Source: Ruminococcus flavefaciens
Lineage (GTDB): Bacteria; Bacillota; Clostridia; Oscillospirales; Ruminococcaceae
NCBI RefSeq assembly: GCF_900119075.1
Contig: NZ_FPIP01000001.1
Coordinates: 186,001 to 250,000 of the forward strand
DNA: 64,000 nt
Reading direction: 5' to 3'
This document shows, piece after piece, positions 18,657-25,902 of the stretch. Position 1 is the stretch's first letter; every line of letters starts with the position of its first letter. The position numbers and the translations under genes were made by a program. The notes beneath the pieces were generated by a model. The model ran no database searches. It was given only the letters and a program-made list of their open reading frames with translations, and was not told where the DNA came from.

Positions 18657-19496
18657 CAAGTAGAAGAACAGACTGCGCCTACAAAGTATACAATGGCTGA
18701 GTACACCAAGCTTGTGGAGCCAAAGGTCGCAAACAAGGAGCCCGATTCTTCACGTCAGGAAAAGGGCGGAGTTCAGTACGGCACAGTAAAGAGCGACAAG
18801 TATTTTTCAACCACCTGCAACCGCGAGAAGCCTTTCAATATCCTGCTTCCCGCAAACTATGATCCGAATAAGAAGTATCCTGTAATGTACATCATGCACG
18901 GCTACTATGAAAATCAGGACAGAATGATAATCAAGGGCAACGGTACTATGTACACACGCCAGATAATCGGCAATGCTATCGCTGAGGGCGAGGCAGAGGA
19001 AATGATATGCGTATTCCCGTATATCTATTCAAGTGCAACACAGAAGGACTGCTCGGGTATGGACGACAATAATAACCGTGCATACGACAACTTCATCAAT
19101 GACCTCACAAAAGACCTCATGCCTTACATTGAGAAGAACTACAGCGTAAAGACAGGCAGAGACAATACTGCTATCACAGGCTTCTCAATGGGCGGACGCG
19201 AGTCTCTCCTTATCGGTATGAAGCGCCCCGACCTCTTCGGATATATCGGAGCTATCTGCCCTGCACCGGGCGTAACAGGCGATTTCAAGTGGAAGAGCGG
19301 CGAAGAGCCTCATCTCCTGTTAATTACAGCAGGAAGCAACGATGAAGTAGTATATTCAACACCTAACGGCTATCACGACAGCTTTACAAAGAACGGTGTT
19401 CCTCACATCTGGCACTACGTAAACGGCGGTTATCACGGCGATAACTCCATTCATGCTCATATTTATAACTTTGTGCGTGCGGCTTTCAAGGCATAA
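18657..19496 (+). pseudogene. CE1 esterase module in frame with the GH43 gene behind one TGA
   Basis: A carbohydrate esterase family 1 (feruloyl/acetyl xylan esterase type) domain: MHGYYENQD oxyanion region, nucleophile in GFSMGG (Ser165 counting from ATG 18693), Asp in AGSNDEVV, His in NGGYHGDN. All catalytic residues are intact. It has no signal peptide, and ATG 18693 has no ribosome binding site. Frame 18657-19496 continues that of the upstream gene exactly, with 12 sense codons between the TGA and the ATG, including a Gln/Glu/Thr/Pro linker. The likely original was GH43-CBM22-dockerin-CE1. Whether the TGA is a true mutation, a sequencing error or is read through cannot be told. Confidence 0.75.
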
Positions 19497-19536
19497 TTGA
19501 ATACTTACCATACATTTTAACTTCCTCAAAGAAAAG

Positions 19537-19568
19537 CACCGCAGCATTAGCTTAGCTGCGGTGTTTTT
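19537..19568. terminator. Bidirectional terminator between convergent genes
   Basis: Stem CACCGCAGC (19537-19545) with GCTGCGGTG (19555-19563), five T on the plus side and an AAAAG run before it that serves the minus-strand dockerin gene. Confidence 0.85.
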
Positions 19569-19582
19569 CGTATCATTTATTC

Positions 19583-20839
19583 TTACTTTGCGAGGAATTC
19601 CTCAAAGGTCTTTACGTTTTCCTTTGTTGTTGCTGTGTAAGCATAGTAGGAAAGGATATTAGAGGCGTCAACAGCGTTTATAGCACCGTTTTTATCCACG
19701 TCTCCGGCAAGCTTCTGAGTTTCGTTGAATCCGCCGTCCTTTTTGATGGATACCATTGCGTAATAGCTGAGTACAGATGAAGCGTCAACTGCGTCTATCT
19801 TGCTGTCGCTGTTTACATCTCCCAAGGTGTAGCTTGGAGCGGTGTTGGTCTCAACGAAGTCATAGCTCTTTACGAGCCATCTGCCGTCTTCGGCAACAAG
19901 ATTTATCCTGCCGTAGCCGTCCTTGTCGCTCTTTTCAGCGGTAGTTGCTGTAAATCCGTTTGCAGTTACATTTGAAACGGTCACGCCTTCGTTGATATTA
20001 AAGCTGTATGCTCCTCTTGCGCCAATAGCGGCGTAAACAACATCGTCTTTTTCAACGAAACGGTCTTCAGCCTGCTTTATAAGGCTGTCGCGGAGCTCGC
20101 CTGTGCATTGCTCGGTGATGTATTCCTTGAAAAGGTACATCGAGAAGCTCTGCATATTGTCACTTGCTTTGCCATATTTCTTGCCGTTGACTGTTATTGT
20201 ATCCTTTGAATCAGCAGGAGCACCGTATGCGAGAGTTTCGAGTATGCTCTGCAGGTGGAACATTCTTACATATGCAGCGTCTGCAAGGTCTTCTGTGGAT
20301 TTATTGACAGTGAAGTAGCCGAATTCATAGTCGTTTATCTTCCATTTGCCGTCTTCGAGGGCAAATGCAGCTCTGCCGTAATCGTTCATCTCGTCGCTTT
20401 TCTGAGTTACGGCTCTGAATGACTTATCGGTCTGATCTGTGATGACAACGCCGTTGTCCGTAAGAAATGTATAGAAGAAACGTCCCGAACTTCTTTTGTA
20501 AAGAGCTCCGTTTTCTTCCTTCAGACAGTTTGCGCAGCTTGCGAGAAACATTTCCTTGAGGTCGCCTGTGCAGGTGTCGGTGATAAATGCCTTTACGCTT
20601 GCGATAGTCTTGAAGCGTGAATCCTCGACCTTGACGAAGTCATTAAGTGTGCTGTCAGCGCCGTCGGTAAGGCTGAGGATAGTATTCATATCCTTAAGCT
20701 TTGCAACAGCTGTTTCGCTCACGCTGCTTGCTGCTGTTGATGCGGCTGTTGTCGTATCAGCTGCAAAAACTGCTGCTGCAGGCATAGACGCAAAAAGAGT
20801 AAGTGCTGTGAGACAAGAAATCATTTTTTTCATACCCAT
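19583..20839 (-). CDS. Secreted dockerin protein with duplicated unknown domain
   Basis: A 418-residue exported protein (signal peptide ending PAAAVFAA). Two related segments, about residues 45-170 and 190-325, each contain a Cys-bearing CTG(D/E)L(K/R) motif, a strand-rich part and an (D)YGR...EDG(K/R)W ending, suggesting a duplicated NTF2-like or IseA-like domain. A type I dockerin follows from about 333 (LGDVNSDSKIDAVDASSVLSYYA and AGDVDKNGAINAVDASNILSYYA). No glycosidase motif is visible, so it may be a non-enzymatic or regulatory cellulosome component. It is convergent with the GH43/CE1 unit. Confidence 0.8.
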   Translation of the reverse strand: MGMKKMISCLTALTLFASMPAAAVFAADTTTAASTAASSVSETAVAKLKDMNTILSLTDGADSTLNDFVKVEDSRFKTIASVKAFITDTCTGDLKEMFLASCANCLKEENGALYKRSSGRFFYTFLTDNGVVITDQTDKSFRAVTQKSDEMNDYGRAAFALEDGKWKINDYEFGYFTVNKSTEDLADAAYVRMFHLQSILETLAYGAPADSKDTITVNGKKYGKASDNMQSFSMYLFKEYITEQCTGELRDSLIKQAEDRFVEKDDVVYAAIGARGAYSFNINEGVTVSNVTANGFTATTAEKSDKDGYGRINLVAEDGRWLVKSYDFVETNTAPSYTLGDVNSDSKIDAVDASSVLSYYAMVSIKKDGGFNETQKLAGDVDKNGAINAVDASNILSYYAYTATTKENVKTFEEFLAK

Positions 20840-21222
20840 TACCTCTTATTTCTATATTTTTCCGTGTTTTAAACACAGATTATATTATAAGGGATATTTT
20901 TCAAAAATGCAAGGGAAATGAATATTTTTTTCATTTATTTTAAATTGACTAAAAAGCAGTTCCTGCTTTAGTGAAAATAACGGAGTGTAGGAGGAAAAAC
21001 GCCATGAAATGATAGGAAATTACCATAAAAATCATGATTTTTGTATTATAAATTATGATGATATATTATAATAAAATTATGTTAAAATTAGTCTATCATG
21101 CACAAATGAGGTGAATGATAGCAGGGGAATTAAAATTGGCTTTTTCGGACTCAGCCTTAATAACAAGAAAACAGTCTTTTAGGCAAAGGCTGAGTTTGTT
21201 GAGCCGAAAAGGAGGAATACTT
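20840..21222. other. Divergent intergenic region with hairpin leader
   Basis: 383 AT-rich bases between divergently transcribed dockerin genes. Near the right end TTTTCGG (21142-21148) can pair with CCGAAAA (21204-21210), and inside it ACTCAGCCTT pairs with AAGGCTGAGT, giving a long hairpin ending directly before GGAGG at 21211-21215. A GGAGG followed by ATG AAA TGA occurs near 20991-21010, a two-codon frame of no clear meaning. Confidence 0.5.
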
Positions 21223-24072
21223 ATGAATATGACAAAAAGAGCTTTAGCACTTGTTGTCAGCATGGCAGCTGCAATATCAGCGTTTGATATTGCAGTGCCC
21301 CAGAGTACAGCTACAGCGGCTGACGTGCAGGCTGTATTCTATGTTGCTCCCGACGGAAGCGACAGCGGTGACGGTTCTATCGGCTCGCCCTTTGCTACTC
21401 TCGAAAAGGCGCGAGACGAGGTGCGAAAGATAAACAGCTCGATGACAGGCGACATCGTTGTTTATCTCCGCGGAGGCGATTACCGTATCACAAAGCCCGT
21501 TGAGTTTGACACAAGGGACTCGGGCAAGGGCGATTACACCATACGCTATGAAGCGTATCAGGGAGAGACTCCCGTTATCAACGGAGCTACACAGGTCACA
21601 GGCTGGAAGAAGTACAACGACAAGCTGTGGGCTGCACCTCTGGACAGAGACTATAAGCTCCGCAACCTTTATGTAAACGACCGCCGTGCCAATATGGGCA
21701 GCGTTCAGGTTCAGGCTAAGGGCGGCTACGGAGATTACTACATACAGGCAGGTCAGGCTGACTGGGCTTGGGTTTCGGGCAAGAAGAGCGACGGTATCAA
21801 GTACGACGCAGGCTCTATGCCGAAGGTGACCTCGAACTTTGACGACCTCGAAGTTGTAAACGGCACCACATGGAACGAGAATATCGTATGCTCCCGTGAT
21901 GTCAAGTACGACGGCGGCAGCATGATACTCCTTATGCAGCAGCCTTACGGCGCTATCGCTCAGACTCCCGGCTGGGGCGCAGGCTTCACAACAGGCGGCA
22001 CTCACACCATATACAATGCATTCTCATTCGTTGACAGCGAGGGCGAGTTCTTCTTCGACAAGACCGCCAAGATGCTGTATTACTATCCGAGAAACGGCGA
22101 GGATATGACAACAGCTGACGTTGAAGCTCCTGTTGCTGACGGTCTTATCAAGATTGCAGGTAAGTCCACATCAGACCGTGTATCGAATATAAGCTTCAGC
22201 GGCATTACCTTTGCCAATACGGATTATCAGCTCACAGATGTAGCAGGCTCTCACGGTAAAACTACCTGTCAGGCGGCACAGACCTACATTGCCTTTGCTG
22301 ATTCCAACTGGCACAGCAAGAAATACGAAATGGTTGATACTCTGCCTGCTGCTATCCATATCACAAGCAGCAGCAACATCAAGCTCACAGGCAATGTTGT
22401 AAAGCACACAGGTGCAGACGGTATCTCCATGACCAATGATGTTGTGGATTCTGAGGTCCGTGGAAACTTCGTTACCGACATCACCTCAAGCGGTATTACT
22501 GTCGGTCATCCGCAGCATATCTATATCGGGGACGCAGCAGGCAATAACAAGGAGAAATTTCCTAAGGGCGTTGAGGGCTTATGCAAAAACGACCTCATCA
22601 CCGAGAATCTTCTCTACGATATCAGCGTTGTTCACGGCTTCGGCGGCTGTGCAGCCATTACTGCATACTTCGTTGACTCCGTGAAGATACTCAACAATAC
22701 TATCGAAAAGACAGCATACAACGGTATCCACCTCGGCTGGGGCTGGTGCAACTTCAAGGACAGCACTACCTGCCGTGACAACCAGATATGCTACAACAGA
22801 GTTATAAACTCCCTTAACCGTCTCCACGACAGCGGCGGTATCTACACTATCGGACAGATGCCAGGTACAATAATCAACGAGAACTACGTTCAGGGTATCC
22901 CTGCTGGCGGTCCCGGCTGGCCTACATACGGTCTACATAATGACGAGGGCACAGCTTACATCAAGGAGCTTGACAACGTCCTTGAAATAAGCCCTAACGT
23001 TACCTATACCATCAACTGTGAGGACTATGGTCAGAAACACGATCTCACTATCAAGCGCACATATGCAACAGTCAATAAAATGGGCAAGAATCCTCCCACA
23101 AGCGATATTGACACTCCTATCGTTGTTTCCGATAATGTGTGGCCATTCGCACAGTACAAGATATGCCTTAACTCGGGTATCGGCGATGACTACCGCAAAA
23201 TGATGCCCACATGGCTGAAATCAGCTGCGGACTATGCATTCCCTGCAAGCTGTGCAACGACTTGCAGCAGCAAGCTCCCCATAAGAAAGGTAGACGGCAC
23301 AGTATGGATAGCTCCCGACGGCACTACAAGCTTCACAGCAGGAGCTGACATGACAAAGGCAAGAGGTACGGCAGGCACTATCAAGACTCCGTCCAAGGAG
23401 GGCGAGTACAGGATATACGTGCTTGACGCTAACGGAAAGGTACTGAGCAAGTCTTCACACCTCCTCCGACTCAAGGGCACAGGAAGCGCTGAGGCTGAGG
23501 GCGTTATCGAGGCTGAGTCCTGCGATTACAAGTCGGGTATCGAAACTGAGACCTGCTCAGAGGGCGGCACAGACGTGGGCTACATCGAGGACGGCGACTA
23601 TATCGGCTTCAAGAACATCGACCTTACAGGCGCAGATAAGGCAGACTTCCGTGTAGCTTCAAACGGCTCGGGCGGTAATATCGAGGTAAGACTTGACAGC
23701 GCTGACGGCAAGCTCATAGGCAAGGCAGAGGTTGCAAGCACAGGCGGCTGGCAGGACTGGACGACCAAGACCTGCACTATCGAGCCGACCTCAGGCAAGC
23801 ATGATGTATATCTGGTATTCACAGGCGGAGAGAGCTACCTCTTTAATCTGAACTGGTGGAAGCCGAATACACCTGCCGCTGAAGTTATTCTCGGCGACCT
23901 TAACGGCGACGGAGTTGTTGACAGCTTCGATATGTGTCAGATGAGAAGAGCGGCAGTAGAGGGCGACGCAGAGCGCTTCGAGGCGGCTGATATCAACGCT
24001 GACGACGTTATCGACGGTGAAGACCTTGTATTGCTCAAGAAGTTCATTCTCGGCGAGATAAAGTCATTTTAA
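21223..24072 (+). CDS. Secreted beta-helix glycosidase (GH141-like) with CBM6 and dockerin
   Basis: A 949-residue cellulosomal enzyme. Signal peptide 1-34; YVAPDGSDSGDGSIGSPFATLEKARDEVR opens a right-handed parallel beta-helix running to about residue 650, with repeated Asn-containing turns (HITSSSNIKLTGN, DLITENLLYDIS). This resembles GH141 and related beta-helix families acting on xylan or pectin side chains; family assignment is by resemblance only. A CBM6-like module follows at about 770-885 (IEAESCDYKSG to FNLNWWKP), then a type I dockerin (LGDLNGDGVVDSFDMCQMRRA and AADINADDVIDGEDLVLLKKF). ATG 21223 is chosen for GGAGG at 21211-21215; the frame is open further upstream. Confidence 0.88.
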   Translation: MNMTKRALALVVSMAAAISAFDIAVPQSTATAADVQAVFYVAPDGSDSGDGSIGSPFATLEKARDEVRKINSSMTGDIVVYLRGGDYRITKPVEFDTRDSGKGDYTIRYEAYQGETPVINGATQVTGWKKYNDKLWAAPLDRDYKLRNLYVNDRRANMGSVQVQAKGGYGDYYIQAGQADWAWVSGKKSDGIKYDAGSMPKVTSNFDDLEVVNGTTWNENIVCSRDVKYDGGSMILLMQQPYGAIAQTPGWGAGFTTGGTHTIYNAFSFVDSEGEFFFDKTAKMLYYYPRNGEDMTTADVEAPVADGLIKIAGKSTSDRVSNISFSGITFANTDYQLTDVAGSHGKTTCQAAQTYIAFADSNWHSKKYEMVDTLPAAIHITSSSNIKLTGNVVKHTGADGISMTNDVVDSEVRGNFVTDITSSGITVGHPQHIYIGDAAGNNKEKFPKGVEGLCKNDLITENLLYDISVVHGFGGCAAITAYFVDSVKILNNTIEKTAYNGIHLGWGWCNFKDSTTCRDNQICYNRVINSLNRLHDSGGIYTIGQMPGTIINENYVQGIPAGGPGWPTYGLHNDEGTAYIKELDNVLEISPNVTYTINCEDYGQKHDLTIKRTYATVNKMGKNPPTSDIDTPIVVSDNVWPFAQYKICLNSGIGDDYRKMMPTWLKSAADYAFPASCATTCSSKLPIRKVDGTVWIAPDGTTSFTAGADMTKARGTAGTIKTPSKEGEYRIYVLDANGKVLSKSSHLLRLKGTGSAEAEGVIEAESCDYKSGIETETCSEGGTDVGYIEDGDYIGFKNIDLTGADKADFRVASNGSGGNIEVRLDSADGKLIGKAEVASTGGWQDWTTKTCTIEPTSGKHDVYLVFTGGESYLFNLNWWKPNTPAAEVILGDLNGDGVVDSFDMCQMRRAAVEGDAERFEAADINADDVIDGEDLVLLKKFILGEIKSF

Positions 24073-24086
24073 ATAGTTTTATGAAA

Positions 24087-24108
24087 GGGCGGAGCTATCC
24101 GCCCTTTT
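24087..24108 (+). terminator. Intrinsic terminator
   Basis: Stem GGGCGGA-GCTA-TCCGCCC followed by TTTT, closing the beta-helix enzyme gene. Confidence 0.85.
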
Positions 24109-24177
24109 CAATTAGGCAGCAATTTGTGCGGCGATGTTTTAAAGCGGGCGACGGGACGTCATTGCTCAATAAATCTG

Positions 24178-24206
24178 TTGACGTCTGCCGAAAAACGTGG
24201 TATAAT
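24178..24206 (+). promoter_or_regulatory. Promoter of the transporter gene
   Basis: TTGACG at 24178-24183, 17-base spacer, TATAAT at 24201-24206. Confidence 0.8.
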
Positions 24207-24238
24207 CAATAGGCATGAAAATTTGGAAGGACGGTTTT

Positions 24239-25351
24239 ATGGAGAAGGTCTGGAAATTTATAAAGGCACAGCCTGTACTGATAATCGCGTTCATTCTTGC
24301 TGTGGCGACAATGTTCATCGTTCCGCCTGACAGGGAGTACATCGGCTATTGCAACAGAACGGTGCTTATCGAGTTGTTCGCACTTATGGCGGCTGTAGCA
24401 GGACTGCGGAGCATAGGCATATTCGACACGGCGACGAGAGTGATACTGCAAAAGACGGGCACAGTCCGCCGACTTGGCGCAGTGATGATCCTCATATGCT
24501 TTTTCAGCGCAATGCTGGTCACCAATGACGTGGCTCTCATTACATTCGTACCGCTGACGCTTCTTATCTACAGCAACATCAAGGACGACAAAAGTCTGAT
24601 ACTGACTATCGTTCTTGAATCGGCGGCGGCTAATCTGGGCAGTATGATGACTCCCGTCGGCAATCCGCAGAACCTGTTCCTTTACGATAAATACGGGCTC
24701 ACGGCTATGACCTTTGTGAAAACCATGCTCCCCGTCGGAGCTCTTGGACTTGCGGCGGTGCTTTTGCTGACATTGTTTCTGCCAAAGGACAAATGCGAAG
24801 CTCCAAAGCGCAATGACAACAAGCTGCCCGTAATAAAGGCGGCGGTATATACGGGCGTATTCGTGTTGTGTATCGCGGCAGTATTCAGGCTTGTTCCCGA
24901 CTGGGTATGCCTTATAGCGGCAATAGCGGCGGCGCTTATCTGCGACGTGAAGCTTCTTCTGAAAATAGATTACATACTTCTTGCAACCTTTGTCTGCTTC
25001 TTTGTTTTCGTAGGAAACATCGCCCGAATCGACGCGGTAAGCGAGTTCTTCTATGGAATACTTACAGGCAGGGAATTGATAGTATCGGCGCTTCTTTCTC
25101 AGTTAATCAGCAATGTACCTGCGGCAGTAATGCTTGCGGAGTTCACGGATAACGGCACACAGCTTCTCCTCGGAGTTGACATCGGCGGCTTCGGAACTAT
25201 CATCGCTTCTATGGCGAGTCTTATCGCATTTCAGATATACCGCGGCTCTGACAGAGCTCAGACAGGCAAGTATATGGGCGTATTCACACTGGTGAACGTA
25301 ACGCTTCTGGTGCTTCTGCTGGGAACACAGCTTATTATATCGCACATATGA
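24239..25351 (+). CDS. SLC13/ArsB/NhaD-superfamily membrane transporter
   Basis: A 370-residue protein with about ten membrane segments, of the ion transporter superfamily that includes ArsB, CitMHS and NhaD. Diagnostic stretches are MLVTNDVALITFVPLT and SAAANLGSMMTPVGNPQNLFL in the first half and SQLISNVPAAVMLAEF in the second, the paired substrate-binding hairpins. The substrate (dicarboxylate, arsenite or Na+/H+) cannot be told. ATG 24239 is preferred because GGAAGG is at 24225-24230; ATG 24215 has no site. It has its own promoter, and its terminator is the one interrupted by the repeat at 25425. Confidence 0.85.
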   Translation: MEKVWKFIKAQPVLIIAFILAVATMFIVPPDREYIGYCNRTVLIELFALMAAVAGLRSIGIFDTATRVILQKTGTVRRLGAVMILICFFSAMLVTNDVALITFVPLTLLIYSNIKDDKSLILTIVLESAAANLGSMMTPVGNPQNLFLYDKYGLTAMTFVKTMLPVGALGLAAVLLLTLFLPKDKCEAPKRNDNKLPVIKAAVYTGVFVLCIAAVFRLVPDWVCLIAAIAAALICDVKLLLKIDYILLATFVCFFVFVGNIARIDAVSEFFYGILTGRELIVSALLSQLISNVPAAVMLAEFTDNGTQLLLGVDIGGFGTIIASMASLIAFQIYRGSDRAQTGKYMGVFTLVNVTLLVLLLGTQLIISHI

Positions 25352-25353
25352 AA

Positions 25354-25391
25354 GTTGAGAGTTGAGAGTTATGGTTTCGCCTGCGGCGAAT
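25354..25391. repeat. Short dispersed repeat (GTTGAGAGTT / GTTTCGCCTGCGGCGA type)
   Basis: Tandem GTTGAGA units followed by GGTTTCGCCTGCGGCGAA. A related sequence lies on the minus strand at 50888-50936 and a shorter one at 43291-43306. All lie between genes. Confidence 0.6.
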
Positions 25392-25406
25392 AATTAAAGT
25401 TCAAAT

Positions 25407-25714
25407 AAAAACAGGCATAAAGAGTAACCGCAACACTTATATAGAAGCTTACAGTTAATTATGGGGGAAACCTTTCTGAGGAAAGGTTCTCCCCCATACC
25501 CCTTTCCAAAGACTTTTATCTGGTTTTTTCTCAGATAGGGCGCACCTGAATTTTGCAGGATTTGTTAATCTATGAAGCGCCCTATCTGAGAAAAAACAAA
25601 ACTAAAGTTTTAGGGAGAGAGTTTGAGAGAAGCCCCTTTTTCAAAAGGGGTTCTCTCAATAATAATTATAAAACTTCTATATGAGTATCATGGTTATTCT
25701 TTATGCCTGTTTTT
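25407..25714 (+). terminator. Terminator stem split by the 272-bp repeat element
   Basis: The left arm AAAAACAGGCATAAAGA (25407-25423) is perfectly complementary to the right arm TCTTTATGCCTGTTTTT (25698-25714). Joined without the element they would form a 17 bp hairpin ending in five T, a normal bidirectional terminator for the transporter gene. The element at 25425-25696 fills the loop. Confidence 0.75.
25425..25696 (+). repeat. Hairpin-rich dispersed element, copy 1
   Basis: 272 bp bounded by TAACC and GGTTA with inner inverted ends ACTTATATAGAAG / CTTCTATATGAGT. Inside: hairpin A at 25463-25495 (GGGGGAAACCTTTC paired with GAAAGGTTCTCCCCC), a central pair of 20-base inverted repeats (25524-25543 and 25577-25596, CTCAGATAGGGCGC type) around a 33-base core, and hairpin C at 25625-25657 (GAGAGAAGCCCC paired with GGGGTTCTCTC). 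It encodes no transposase. Copy 2, inverted, is at 50539-50813. Confidence 0.85.
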
Positions 25715-25751
25715 ATTGTTTCCTGTTTTTTCAAAAATTTTCGTTAAATAC

Positions 25752-25849
25752 TTGACAAGCTTGTTATTAATGTGTATAATGTATATATACACTTGCGTGG
25801 CAGTATCTGGCAAACAATAATTGACATCTGCTGCGTATTGATGTATAAT
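25752..25849 (+). promoter_or_regulatory. Tandem promoters of the M13 peptidase gene
   Basis: Promoter 1: TTGACA 25752-25757, 17 bases, TATAAT 25775-25780. Promoter 2: TTGACA 25821-25826, 17 bases, TATAAT 25844-25849. Both match consensus in every position. Confidence 0.85.
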
Positions 25850-25902
25850 TACTATTGCTGCATATTTATTTTATATGTCACAATAATTATTGGAGGATCA
25901 AA

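Noticed and set aside
20991..21010. GGAGG followed by ATG AAA TGA, a two-codon frame
   Set aside because: Well placed ribosome binding site but no support for function; likely chance.
25425..25696. Repeat element considered as an IS remnant
   Set aside because: No transposase fragment in any frame and hairpins are intact; it fits a non-autonomous element better.
25623..25820. Open frame beginning MREAPFSKGVLSI inside repeat copy 1, with a similar one on the minus strand of copy 2
   Set aside because: It is read from hairpin C of the repeat, has no ribosome binding site, and diverges after the repeat; it is a by-product of the repeat sequence.
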